Source of the DNA: an uncultured Bacilli bacterium
GTDB lineage: Bacteria; Bacillota_I; Bacilli_A; RF39; UBA660
Direction of reading: 5' to 3'
DNA: 61,614 bases
NCBI GenBank assembly: GCA_944371325.1
Contig: CALVXO010000006.1
Coordinates: 1 to 61,614, forward strand
Each line of letters opens with the position of its first letter. The first letter of the stretch is position 1. Below are positions 24,086-32,934 of the stretch, one piece after another. The notes beneath the pieces were generated by a model. The model made no database searches, had not been told where the DNA came from, and worked only from the letters and a program-made list of their open reading frames with translations. Both the position numbers and the translations under genes were made by a program.

Positions 24086-24605
24086 TTGACAATTTTATTG
24101 TTTTGTCTTCTTTTGGTTTAATAATAGAAAATAATTCTTCTAAGTCATTTTTACTGTTATTACATGATGTAAAGAAATTAGTTGATGAATCATAAAATCC
24201 TATATCTTCAAATCTTATTTCCGCTAATTTATCATGTAACATAAACATATTTTTTTTCATATAATCAGACATATGACTAGGTTCAGGTAAAAATATTATT
24301 CCTTCTTTTGTAGGTTCTACAGTATCAGGATTTAAATTATTATAAACACTAAATCCTTTTGAAGTTAACATTGGCATTAATTCAAGGATAACAGCAACAG
24401 GATCTTGTAAATAATGTTTAAAATCTATTCCTTTTAAAATTCCTTTTATTTTTTCATTTAATTGAGCCATAGCATATAAATATTCAACATGTAAACTCAT
24501 ATCATTTAATTTGTTTATGGATATAACATCACCATCTGGACAAAAAATTGTTACAGCAGACAACTTAAAATCAATATCTTCTATTTTAGTAACTATACTT
24601 GACAT
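24081..24605 (-). CDS. Unknown protein in the cell-wall locus (174 aa)
   Basis: The start ATG 24605 follows GAAAGGAAGG, and the protein begins MSSIVTKIEDIDFKLSAV. It is soluble, with no signal peptide. It has motifs I cannot assign, such as IIFLPEPSHMSDYMKKNMF, and a Lys-rich end. It lies 84 bases after mraY on the same strand and may share its transcript. No function is proposed. Confidence 0.6.
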   Translation of the reverse strand: MSSIVTKIEDIDFKLSAVTIFCPDGDVISINKLNDMSLHVEYLYAMAQLNEKIKGILKGIDFKHYLQDPVAVILELMPMLTSKGFSVYNNLNPDTVEPTKEGIIFLPEPSHMSDYMKKNMFMLHDKLAEIRFEDIGFYDSSTNFFTSCNNSKNDLEELFSIIKPKEDKTIKLSK

Positions 24606-24688
24606 AACAATCCTTCCTTTCTTTTTTGTGAATCCATTTCTTGCAAGGGCTTGTATTATACCACAAAAGTTAAAAAAAGTAAAATCGA

Positions 24689-25675
24689 CTATATTATGAC
24701 ACCAAAAGTTAAGGAAAGTAGTGATGCTATTAACCCAATTATCCAAAATAATTTAACTATATCATGTTCATCCCAACCTTTTTTTTCAAAAGAATGATGA
24801 ATAGGAGTCATTAAAAATAATCTTTTTTTAGTAAATTTATAATATGTTCTTTGAATTATACAACTTAATGTTTCAATAACAAAAACTATACCTATTAAAA
24901 CTAATAATAATTCATGCCTTGTAATAATTGCAATACTACCTAAAGTGGCTCCTAAAGCTAAAGAACCTGTATCTCCCATAAATATTTTAGCTGGATTACT
25001 ATTAAATACTAAAAATCCTAAAATACTTCCTACTAAAGCAAAGCAAAATAATGCTACACTTTCATAACCATCTAACCATCCTGTATCATAAGCAATAATA
25101 CCAAAAGTTAAAAAAGCTATAATCGATAAGCCACCTGCTAAACCATCTAATCCATCAGTTAAATTAACAGCATTACTAGATGCTACTAAAACAAATAATA
25201 TAAATAAACCATATAACCAACCAATATCTAATCTTAAATTTATAGTATGAATCCAAAGTAAAGGTTCATTGCCTGCTTTCATAAATAAATAGAAAAATAT
25301 AACCGCTACAAATAATTGTAAAACAAATTTAGAACTTTCACTTAAACCTTTGTTATTATTTTTTATTACAATTAAATAATCATCTATAAAACCAATTAAA
25401 CTATAACTTAAAAATGTAAATATTACAATCATTATGCTATAATTTAACTCTATTATATTTAAAATGAGTAAAATTAAAATTATTAAAATTGTTGGAATTA
25501 TAAAGATAATTCCTCCCATTGTCGGTGTCCCTACTTTTTTCTTATGTGCTTCTTCTAAATATCTATTTAATATCTGATCTAATTTTTTCTTTTTTAAAAA
25601 AGGTATTATTAAAAATCCTAGAATAATTGATAAAATAAAACTTATCATCACTACAAAAGCAACTTTAGTTAACAT
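24689..25675 (-). CDS. mraY: Phospho-MurNAc-pentapeptide transferase
   Basis: This integral membrane enzyme makes lipid I from UDP-MurNAc-pentapeptide and undecaprenyl phosphate. The 328-aa product has about ten helices. Signature segments are KKVGTPTMGGIIFI (about residues 46-59), GFIDDYL, NAVNLTDGLDGLAGG with its catalytic aspartates, and FMGDTGSLALG, then the cytoplasmic TPIHHSFEKKGW loop. Its ATG overlaps the ftsI stop by one base, so the two are translationally coupled. Confidence 0.96.
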   Translation of the reverse strand: MLTKVAFVVMISFILSIILGFLIIPFLKKKKLDQILNRYLEEAHKKKVGTPTMGGIIFIIPTILIILILLILNIIELNYSIMIVIFTFLSYSLIGFIDDYLIVIKNNNKGLSESSKFVLQLFVAVIFFYLFMKAGNEPLLWIHTINLRLDIGWLYGLFILFVLVASSNAVNLTDGLDGLAGGLSIIAFLTFGIIAYDTGWLDGYESVALFCFALVGSILGFLVFNSNPAKIFMGDTGSLALGATLGSIAIITRHELLLVLIGIVFVIETLSCIIQRTYYKFTKKRLFLMTPIHHSFEKKGWDEHDIVKLFWIIGLIASLLSLTFGVII

Positions 25676-27585
25676 TATTCATCTCCTAACATTAATCTTA
25701 TCGTTTCACCTTCAGCTATATAACTAGCCTCACTTGGTGATTGATGAATTACTTTACTTCCACTACCACTAAATTCAACTTTAAATTCTTTTAAATTAGA
25801 TACTGCTTCTTTAGTTTCCATTCCTATAACATTAGGAACAGTAAAATATCTTTTATCCCCATAATTATATTCTTTAGTCATACCATCATATCTCTCTTTT
25901 ATATTTAGAGCAGAAATAGCCGAATTTAAAACATTCTTAGCAATTGGAGCAGCTATAGTTCCTCCATATTGAGTAACACCTTTTGCATTATCAATAGCAA
26001 TATATACGACAACTTCTGGATCATCAGCAGGCAAAAATCCCATAAATGATGTTATATAATTACCTACTAAGTATTTACCATCTTCAACTTTTTGTGCAGT
26101 ACCAGTTTTACCACCTACACGATAATTTGATATATAAGCATTTCTACCTGTACCATTAGCAACAACACTTTCCAAAGCATATCTTACTTTAGCACTTGTA
26201 TTTTCAGTTATTACTTTTCTAACTACACTAGGTTTATTCTCAACTATTGCTGAATTAGTTTCTGGTTCATTTAAACTTTTAACAATATAAGGAGTATATA
26301 AATTTCCACCATTAATTGCCGCAGAAACAGCTGTTATTTGTTGTATTGGAGTTACTGATACACCTTGACCAAAAGCAGTTGTCGCTAACTCTAAATCACC
26401 TATTTTATCTTTATCAAATAAAATACCATTAGCCTCACCATTTAAATCTACACCTGTAACATTTCCAAATCCAAATTTATCAATATAATCAAATAAAACA
26501 TCCTTACCTAGTTTTAAACCTAAATCTACAAACCCTGGGTTACATGAATTTTCTACAACTTGTAAAAATGTTTGTTCACCATGTCCACCATGTTTCCAAC
26601 AATGAATTGTTGCTCCCCCTACTTTTACTGCACCACTATCATAAAAATGATCTTCGTCTAAATTAACAATATTTTCTTCTAAAGCAGTAGCTAAAGTAAT
26701 TATTTTGAAAGTCGATCCTGGTTCATAAGTCATCCAAATAGGTAAATTTCTGTTAATTATTTCAGTAGAATAATCTTCATAATTACTAGGTTCAAAAGTA
26801 GGACGTGAAGCCATAGCAAGTATTTCTCCTGTTTTAGGATTCATTACTATTCCTAATGCTTGATCTGGATTATATTTACTAACAGCATTATCTAATTCTC
26901 TTTCTAATGCTGTTTGAATATTATAATCAATTGTTAAATAAACATCTATACCATCTTGTGGGTGTTCGTATATTTCTGATAATTGTAACTTATTACCTTT
27001 AGCATCACTAAAAAATTTGATTGCTCCATAACTTCCAGTTAAATAGTCATCATACATAAGTTCTAAACCAGATAAACCTTGATTATCTATTCCTACAAAT
27101 CCCAATGTATGAGCTAATAAATTACCATATGGATAATATCTCTTACTTTCTTTTAATAAATAAACACCTGGCAAATCTAAATCATTTATCTTATCAGCTG
27201 TTTCATAATCTAATCTTCTACCTTCGGGATGAACTCTTTCAATTGAAGATTTTACTGAAACATGCTCATACATTTCTTCATAAGTAACATTTAAAATAGG
27301 TGCTATTAATTCTGCTGTTTTTTCTTTATCTTCAATTTGATTAGGTATTAAAACTAAAGATGTTGTTGTTATATTATCAGCAAGTACTACACCATTTCGA
27401 TCATATATTTTTCCCCTATTTGCTTCTATTGGCAAGTTTCTACTCCATAAACTAGTAGCATAATTATTTAACTTTTCATACTCAAATACTTGAATATAAA
27501 AAACTTTACCAATTATTAAAATAAAAAATAAAAATATAACTAACATAACTATTTTAATTCTTATATGAATATTTTTAAAAAACAT
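25675..27585 (-). CDS. Class B penicillin-binding protein with PASTA domain (FtsI/SpoVD type)
   Basis: This D,D-transpeptidase crosslinks peptidoglycan at the division or spore septum with a SEDS partner. The 636-aa product has a cytoplasmic tail, one membrane helix, a dimerisation domain, then the active-site motifs EPGSTFK (SxxK), ENSCN (SxN) and GGKTGTAQK (KTG). One PASTA domain (FTVPNVIGMETKEAV, about residues 572-636) ends it. A single PASTA is typical of SpoVD but does not exclude FtsI. Start ATG 27585 follows GGGTGAG. Both the ribosome site and the start lie in a hairpin. Confidence 0.93.
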   Translation of the reverse strand: MFFKNIHIRIKIVMLVIFLFFILIIGKVFYIQVFEYEKLNNYATSLWSRNLPIEANRGKIYDRNGVVLADNITTTSLVLIPNQIEDKEKTAELIAPILNVTYEEMYEHVSVKSSIERVHPEGRRLDYETADKINDLDLPGVYLLKESKRYYPYGNLLAHTLGFVGIDNQGLSGLELMYDDYLTGSYGAIKFFSDAKGNKLQLSEIYEHPQDGIDVYLTIDYNIQTALERELDNAVSKYNPDQALGIVMNPKTGEILAMASRPTFEPSNYEDYSTEIINRNLPIWMTYEPGSTFKIITLATALEENIVNLDEDHFYDSGAVKVGGATIHCWKHGGHGEQTFLQVVENSCNPGFVDLGLKLGKDVLFDYIDKFGFGNVTGVDLNGEANGILFDKDKIGDLELATTAFGQGVSVTPIQQITAVSAAINGGNLYTPYIVKSLNEPETNSAIVENKPSVVRKVITENTSAKVRYALESVVANGTGRNAYISNYRVGGKTGTAQKVEDGKYLVGNYITSFMGFLPADDPEVVVYIAIDNAKGVTQYGGTIAAPIAKNVLNSAISALNIKERYDGMTKEYNYGDKRYFTVPNVIGMETKEAVSNLKEFKVEFSGSGSKVIHQSPSEASYIAEGETIRLMLGDE

Positions 27586-27620
27586 ATACTCACCCATTTA
27601 AGTATATGTTTATATTTTAT
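27529..27620 (-). repeat. Hairpin-bearing repeat, copy 1 (ftsI 5' end)
   Basis: AAACATATACT and AGTATATGTTT form an 11-bp stem. Its loop holds the GGGTGAG ribosome site and its 3' arm holds the ftsI ATG. On the minus strand it is followed by TTTTTT. About 90 bp here recur at 30512-30604, and ~50 bp at 32935-32996. In this copy the hairpin could limit ftsI translation. Confidence 0.75.
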
Positions 27621-27728
27621 TATTATTTGTTTAATAAATAAGGTATTTAAAATTTATAAATTCCTAAAAATATACAGGACTCAGCATCCTATTTATCTTT
27701 CACATTAAACACCATATCACTAATACAC

Positions 27729-27752
27729 TACTTATAAAGTAGTTTTTTTATT
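27729..27752 (+). terminator. Orphan plus-strand terminator
   Basis: ACTACTT pairs with AAGTAGT across an ATA loop, then TTTTTTT. No plus-strand gene precedes it, so it may end a small RNA or be a relic. Confidence 0.55.
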
Positions 27753-27885
27753 TAATAGTTTTACAATTTATCTATTATCTAATCGTGTTTTTCCTAATTC
27801 TTTTTGTATTACTGATAAAACACACATATTATAATAATACATAATATTATTTCAATTATTACCACTTTAAAATCTACTAATAATG

Positions 27886-27951
27886 ATCGGAGTAATAGGA
27901 TTTAAACCTACGGCCTCTAGTTTCCAAAACAAACACTAGACTACACTCAGA
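27886..27951 (-). pseudogene. Degenerate tRNA-Pro (TGG) remnant
   Basis: The minus strand runs like a proline tRNA: acceptor TCTGAGT against ACTCCGA (one mismatch), a TTTTGGAA anticodon-loop-like segment, AGAGGCC variable region, and T-arm GTAGGTTTAAATCCTAT. The D-arm is collapsed; the whole is 66 nt rather than ~77, and no CCA is encoded. It cannot fold as a working tRNA. It may mark an old integration site. Confidence 0.65.
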
Positions 27952-27952
27952 T

Positions 27953-27981
27953 TTGACATATTTTTAAAAATATTGTATAAA
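27953..27981 (+). promoter_or_regulatory. Near-consensus sigmaA promoter for a short RNA
   Basis: TTGACA (27953-27958), an exact 17-bp spacer and TATAAA (27976-27981) form one of the best promoter matches in the window. Its start point would fall ~5 bases before a GC-rich hairpin. Confidence 0.75.
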
Positions 27982-27987
27982 ATAGAT

Positions 27988-28037
27988 ATTGAGAGCAGTC
28001 GTACCGAAGTACCGGTGCGGGTGCTCTCATTTTTTTA
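27988..28037 (+). ncRNA. Putative ~50-nt hairpin RNA
   Basis: The predicted transcript is almost one hairpin. GAGAGCA pairs with TGCTCTC (27991-28028). After a 2x2 internal loop, CGTACC pairs with GGTGCG over an 8-nt loop. ATTTTTTT follows. The 38-base stem is much more GC-rich than its surroundings. Either a dedicated tiny RNA or a promoter aborted by an immediate terminator would explain it. No family was recognised. Confidence 0.5.
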
Positions 28038-28204
28038 TTTTCTTTAAACTTTATTCTATAAATATAGATTTATATTTTAATTTAATGAACAATAATTAGT
28101 CAAACGACAATTGAAATCTTTTCCTTTTATCCTATTATTCCAAGCATTTATTAAAATTACATTCATATTTTTAAAATATCTGTTATGGTATTTTATAATC
28201 ATAA

Positions 28205-29506
28205 TCAAATTTCTTTATTTATACAAAATACAGCGTAAAGTGGAACTGACTTTATATTATTTTCTAATCCAAAATTTTTGGCTGATATCCTAATACTATA
28301 TTTAGGATTATATTTTTTAATATATTCGTTCAAACTTTTACTATTTGTTCTTCTACCACTTTTAACTTCTATTGGAATAATATCCCCATCTATTTTTACT
28401 AAAAAATCTATTTCATATTTATCAAAAGTATAATAATATAATTCTTTTGATTTAGGATATAATTCACAAGCTATATAATTTTCAGTAAGTACTCCTTTAT
28501 ACATTTCATTTTTATCTAGCAATATTTCACTATAATCTAAATTAGATAGTGATCTTAATAAACCAGCATCACTTAAATATATTTTGAATTTATCACTATT
28601 TACAAAAGCTTTTAAAGGTGATTCATTCTTTTCCGTTAAATCACATTTTAATATCATATTACTTGACAATAACCAATCTAAACTACTTTCGTATCTAATT
28701 CTTCTTGCATCTTTATTTACAATACTGTATTTAAAAGTATTGTTCTCTCTTGCTAATTCTTTAGGAATAGATTCATATATTTGACTATTTTTAATACTTT
28801 CACTATTTTCTGTATATTTATTCATATCAGCAAGATAAGATGTAATAATTTGTTCTTGAAGTTCAAAATTAACATGAGCTATGTTGCATTCATTACTAAT
28901 AAAATCTTTAATTAAAGCCGGCATCCCACCTAAAACTAGATACTTTTTATATAAATCTAAAGCCTTTTCATGTATTGGATTTATTAATGGTTCATTGGAT
29001 TCATAATGAGTTTTTATTTCTTCAATTAACTTATTTTCACCTAATGCAATTAAATACTCTTCAAAATTCATTGGATAAAGATATTTAATAATTACTTTTC
29101 CAACTGGAAAAGATGATTTAAATCTATTAATTTTAACACCTAATAAAGAACCAGCACATACTATCTTATATGGTTTATCACTTTCTGCAAAATATTTTAA
29201 AGAAGTTATTGCTCTTTCACTTACTTGTACCTCATCCAAAAATATAATTGTACTTTCAGGATTGATAACTATATTTTTTATAATTTCAATTTTTTCTATT
29301 ATTATATTTGGATCAATAGTACTTTCAAATATTTCTGCAATGTTTTCTTCTTTATCTAAATTAATATAGACATAGTTCTCGAAATTTTCCTTGCAAAACT
29401 TTTCTAAAATATATGTTTTTCCTGTTTGTCTTGCTCCTACTAACATAAGTGGCATTTTAAAGTTATTCTTCCACTTTAATAATTCTTCTTCGATTTTTCT
29501 ATACAT
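28205..29506 (-). CDS. ATP-binding protein with DUF4143 domain
   Basis: The 433-aa product starts at ATG 29506 after AGAGGTGA. It has an AAA+ ATPase domain with Walker A GARQTGKT (about residues 26-33) and Walker B TIIFLDEVQ. A winged-helix-like middle follows, then the C-terminal DUF4143 region with the nuclease-like signature EIDFLVKIDGDIIPIEVKSG. This family is widespread in accessory regions of gut bacteria; its role is unclear. The promoter region contains repeated CGTACA half-sites, suggesting control by a repressor. Confidence 0.88.
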   Translation of the reverse strand: MYRKIEEELLKWKNNFKMPLMLVGARQTGKTYILEKFCKENFENYVYINLDKEENIAEIFESTIDPNIIIEKIEIIKNIVINPESTIIFLDEVQVSERAITSLKYFAESDKPYKIVCAGSLLGVKINRFKSSFPVGKVIIKYLYPMNFEEYLIALGENKLIEEIKTHYESNEPLINPIHEKALDLYKKYLVLGGMPALIKDFISNECNIAHVNFELQEQIITSYLADMNKYTENSESIKNSQIYESIPKELARENNTFKYSIVNKDARRIRYESSLDWLLSSNMILKCDLTEKNESPLKAFVNSDKFKIYLSDAGLLRSLSNLDYSEILLDKNEMYKGVLTENYIACELYPKSKELYYYTFDKYEIDFLVKIDGDIIPIEVKSGRRTNSKSLNEYIKKYNPKYSIRISAKNFGLENNIKSVPLYAVFCINKEI

Positions 29507-29537
29507 AGATTTCACCTCTATATACATTTTAGCATAT

Positions 29538-29588
29538 TTCGTACAAAATAGATATAATTTCTGCTACTTTTCGTACATTTTGTACGAA
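29538..29588. promoter_or_regulatory. Operator-like palindrome upstream of the DUF4143 gene
   Basis: TTCGTACA-TTT-TGTACGAA (29570-29588) is a perfect 8-bp inverted repeat. A further half-site TTCGTACAAAA (29538-29548) overlaps the spacer just upstream of a TAAAAT -10-like box on the minus strand. The layout suggests repression by a dimeric regulator not encoded nearby. Confidence 0.55.
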
Positions 29589-29681
29589 TTTATTTATTTT
29601 TTTTCTAAATCATCGTAGATATTCTATATTTTTAATCGTTATCTTTTACATAAACGCAATAATTAAATATATTATTTTATA

Positions 29682-30293
29682 TTATTTTATATTATTTCTT
29701 GCTTTTTTTGCAATCAAATTACCACTTACATCATAAATTGCTACTTCGTTTATATCCTTCATATTTAATAAACATCTTTTAAAAATATCTTCAATGGATT
29801 TAAATTTTGGAATATCTTCATTATCTATAATAGGATAAGATTCACAGAAATCAAGCATAAAATCTTCTATTTTTTTCGCATATGTACCTATTTGATATGT
29901 TCCATCATGATAAAAGTAAACCAATCTATAGCCTTCATTTACAAACATTGTGTTATAATCATAAATTAATTCTTCTTTATAAACTACACTATCATTAATA
30001 ATTTTAGCACTATTAATTACTTTTTTTGCTACACACTCTTGATTAATATTATATATTGCTACTCCTAAAGCATTTAAATTGAGTTCTAAAAATCTATTTA
30101 AAATATCATCTAAATTTTTATACTTAGTAACTTTATTATTTTCATGAAAAAAAATCATGAAATCTTCTATTTTTTTTGCATATAAACCTTTAGGAACTTC
30201 GTGATATTTTTCATAATAGTAAACAATTCTAAAACCTTCATTATAGACTACATATGTTTTAAAATTATTTAATTCTTCTTTCTTTATTTCCAT
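29682..30293 (-). CDS. Unknown protein with two tandem homologous domains
   Basis: The 203-aa product starts at ATG 30293 after AAAGGTGG. It consists of two repeats of ~90 residues. VNEGYRLVYFYHDG and YNEGFRIVYYYEKY match, as do YAKKIEDFMLDF and YAKKIEDFMIFF, and EVAIYDVSGNLIAKK and GVAIYNINQECVAKK. No signal or membrane helix is seen, and I know no matching domain. The frame stays open for ~120 bases upstream without a convincing start. Confidence 0.65.
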   Translation of the reverse strand: MEIKKEELNNFKTYVVYNEGFRIVYYYEKYHEVPKGLYAKKIEDFMIFFHENNKVTKYKNLDDILNRFLELNLNALGVAIYNINQECVAKKVINSAKIINDSVVYKEELIYDYNTMFVNEGYRLVYFYHDGTYQIGTYAKKIEDFMLDFCESYPIIDNEDIPKFKSIEDIFKRCLLNMKDINEVAIYDVSGNLIAKKARNNIK

Positions 30294-30673
30294 ATAATAT
30301 ACCACCTTTAACAATAAATCTATCATTATAACATATAATTCTAGCAACTCTTTTCCGTATATAATATATTCATCTACAATATCATCTTTAGTATTATATT
30401 TATATTTTTCATCGTTCTTTTTTATTTTCCTTTCGCACTTAAATTATATCATATTTAATCGTATTCGAAAATATTTACCATAACCCCATTTTATTAAAGA
30501 ATTAACAATTATAAAAATATAACTAACATAACTATTTTAAATTTTATATAAATATTTTAAAAAAAACATATACTCACCCATTTAAGTATATGTTCTTTTT
30601 TATTAAACTTCAAAGATTTTAAATTATTTCAACTTTATTATAAATTTTACGTTCTTTTTTTATAATTCTTTAA
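30294..30673. other. Gene-free stretch with repeat copy 2
   Basis: About 380 bases lack a supported gene. They hold a short open continuation of the two-repeat gene frame, AT-rich sequence, and copy 2 of the ftsI-leader repeat (30512-30604). Confidence 0.55.
30512..30604 (-). repeat. Hairpin-bearing repeat, copy 2 (ftsI 5' remnant)
   Basis: About 90 bp match 27529-27620 at roughly 90 percent, including the 11-bp hairpin stem and GGGTGAG. The copied start codon now opens a frame that stops after about ten codons. It is a decayed duplicate of the ftsI start. The hairpin plus T run may act as a terminator for the S66 genes' transcript. Confidence 0.75.
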
Positions 30674-31777
30674 TTATTTTCCAATTTTTTTATACACTTT
30701 TTCTTCAGCAAATATTTCTGAACTTATTCTAATTTTTTTATTATCAAAATCTATTACGGCTAAAGCATCATAAGGAATAAAACATCTAGGATATGCATGA
30801 CCAAAGTTAATATTATATAACAATGGTGTGTCCAAATCTGAAAACACATTTTTATATACCTTTTTATATTCTTCATAATAAATTTCATCATATGGTTTAC
30901 CAATTATAATTCCTTGAACATTTGATAATATTTCTCTCTTTTTTAACTCCATCAACATAATTTCTAATTTTTGAGGTGAAGTTTTTTCTTCAGATGTTTC
31001 TAAAAACAATATTTTTTCTTTAAATTCTTTTAATGATGGAATCAAATTATACTTATTACTTATTTCAACTTCTTCTCCATAGCGCTCTCCAACCAATAAA
31101 TCATAAATTGATTCAAGGCAACCACCAAATAAATTGCCTCTTCTAACACCCGTTCCATTTAATAATTCAAAGCCGTTTTTTTCTTTACATAATATTCTTG
31201 GAATACCAATAGATTTTTTACTATAATCAATCCTATCTAAATACCAAACAGGACTAGATTCTATTTGTAGTTCTTTTAAATTTTCAAAATATAACAAAAA
31301 ATATTTTTCAGTATAAGAAAGCATATTCTTGTCTAATTCACAAATATCAACTAAAAACGCTGGACCATAAAATGTAGATAAACCAATTCTATTAAACATA
31401 AAATGATTAACTGTCGTATCAGAAAATCCAGTAAATATTTTAGGATTATTTCTAACTGCTGTTATAAACTCATTATCTTCCATTAAATATGAAATAATTT
31501 TGTACGCATCATCTCCACCTATAGCAGTCATAATCATTTTTATACTTTTATCCATAAATGCTTTTTTTAAATCCTCTGCTCTCGCCTCAGGGTGTTCTTT
31601 TAAATATTGTATTCCTTTCATTGAATTAGGCATTATAATTGGATTGAGACCAAAAGATTTTAATCTTTTCAATCCTATTTCTATCTCATGTTTTACAAAT
31701 TCTTCTCCTAATGTCCCATTTGACAAACTAACTATAGCTATTTTATCACCAGGTTTAAGTCTATACGGACGCACCAT
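30674..31777 (-). CDS. S66 family LD-carboxypeptidase-like protein lacking the nucleophile
   Basis: This 367-aa protein is of the MccF/LD-carboxypeptidase fold. It keeps NPIIMPNSMKG, the Glu-bearing LFGGCLESIYDL and the His-bearing NFGHAYPRC. At the nucleophile position it reads IGGDDAYKI (Ala91), where its neighbour has IGGDDSIRI. Hydrolysis is therefore doubtful, and it may be a regulatory or binding paralog. Its start (31777) overlaps the end of the upstream S66 gene, so the pair is coupled. Confidence 0.85.
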   Translation of the reverse strand: MVRPYRLKPGDKIAIVSLSNGTLGEEFVKHEIEIGLKRLKSFGLNPIIMPNSMKGIQYLKEHPEARAEDLKKAFMDKSIKMIMTAIGGDDAYKIISYLMEDNEFITAVRNNPKIFTGFSDTTVNHFMFNRIGLSTFYGPAFLVDICELDKNMLSYTEKYFLLYFENLKELQIESSPVWYLDRIDYSKKSIGIPRILCKEKNGFELLNGTGVRRGNLFGGCLESIYDLLVGERYGEEVEISNKYNLIPSLKEFKEKILFLETSEEKTSPQKLEIMLMELKKREILSNVQGIIIGKPYDEIYYEEYKKVYKNVFSDLDTPLLYNINFGHAYPRCFIPYDALAVIDFDNKKIRISSEIFAEEKVYKKIGK

Positions 31778-32804
31778 TATCTTCACTTTCAATAATAATT
31801 ATCTTTTTTTCTAAATTAACTATGGCATTCATTCCGTAAGGCAATGTACACATTGGGGCAGTATGTCCAAAATTAACATTATATAAAATAGGCAATTGCT
31901 TTAATTTGCTTTCTTTATTTACAACTTTTAAAAACACTTCTTTATATTCATCATAATAAGTTTCTCCTTTGGGCTTACCGACTATGATACCATTAATTTT
32001 TGTTAATATTCCTAACGCAGATAAGTGTCTTAAAAAATAAGATACATCATCTGGTGATGGTTTCATCTCACTAGTTTCTATAAACAATATTTTGTTTTCC
32101 CATTCTTTTGTATCTGGCCAAATGTTTGTTCCAATAACCATATTTAATACTTCTAGACAACCTCCTAACAATTTTCCTTTAAAAATTCCACTGCCCTGTA
32201 ATACTTCAAAGCCATGTTCCTCGAGTGTCATTTTTCTAAATTCATTATCCTTTGAACTATCAGTCCAATCAATTCTATCATTAGTCCATTCTCCACTTGA
32301 CTCAATGATTATATTTTTATTTTCAAAAAGTGTATTTTCTAAATATTTTTTAGTATAATCATGCATACTACCATTTTCAGCAATTTCAGATAATAATGCT
32401 GGTCCATAATAAGATGTTATACCATTTTTATATAATAATAAATGTGTTACAGTAGTATCTGAATATCCAATAAATATTTTAGGATTATCTTTAATAATTT
32501 TTTGGTTTATAAAAGGTATAATTCTTATACTATCATCTCCCCCAATCATAGTAAAAATACCTTTAATATTTTTATCTTTAAATGCCTCCATTAAATCACT
32601 TGCTCTTGCTTCAGGATGATTATATAAATAATCACATCCCTTTAATGCGTTTGGCATTGTAATTACATTTAATCCAAATACTTCTTTCAATCTTTTTTTA
32701 CCAACTTCATATCTATGTAGAAATTCTTTTTCGCCACCCATTCCACTAGATAGACTTACTATAGCAACAGTATCTCCTTTTTTTAATTTTTCTGGAATAA
32801 TCAT
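31761..32804 (-). CDS. S66 family LD-carboxypeptidase / MccF-like peptidase
   Basis: This 347-aa serine peptidase of family S66 cleaves L,D-peptide bonds in murein tetrapeptides or, in MccF-type members, microcin-like aminoacyl nucleotides. The Ser-Glu-His set is visible: GGDDSIRIIPF (Ser92), GGCLEVLNMV and NFGHTAPMC. No signal peptide is present, so it is cytosolic. It is upstream of, and overlapping, its Ser-less paralog. Whether it recycles peptidoglycan or detoxifies is not decided by the sequence. Confidence 0.88.
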   Translation of the reverse strand: MIIPEKLKKGDTVAIVSLSSGMGGEKEFLHRYEVGKKRLKEVFGLNVITMPNALKGCDYLYNHPEARASDLMEAFKDKNIKGIFTMIGGDDSIRIIPFINQKIIKDNPKIFIGYSDTTVTHLLLYKNGITSYYGPALLSEIAENGSMHDYTKKYLENTLFENKNIIIESSGEWTNDRIDWTDSSKDNEFRKMTLEEHGFEVLQGSGIFKGKLLGGCLEVLNMVIGTNIWPDTKEWENKILFIETSEMKPSPDDVSYFLRHLSALGILTKINGIIVGKPKGETYYDEYKEVFLKVVNKESKLKQLPILYNVNFGHTAPMCTLPYGMNAIVNLEKKIIIIESEDNGASV

Positions 32805-32934
32805 TTTATCAACTCTTTCTATTTTTTATTATAACTTATTTCTTTATTTGTTTCAATAATTATCAACAAATCAAATATAGGAATTAAAGAATCGGGCCAA
32901 GGATAAAACATACCACTAACTATTATTGAATTAT

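Larger units (their letters stand above)
27586..28204. other. Gene-free stretch upstream of ftsI
   Basis: About 620 bases contain no protein gene that I can support. They hold part of the ftsI-leader repeat, a plus-strand terminator (27729-27752), a tRNA-Pro remnant (27886-27951) and a promoter-hairpin unit (27953-28037). Confidence 0.6.

Noticed and set aside
28085..28204. Minus-strand reading with INAWNNRIKGKDFN, faintly like the end of WbsX-type sugar enzymes
   Set aside because: Too short and degenerate, with no start; the similarity could be chance.
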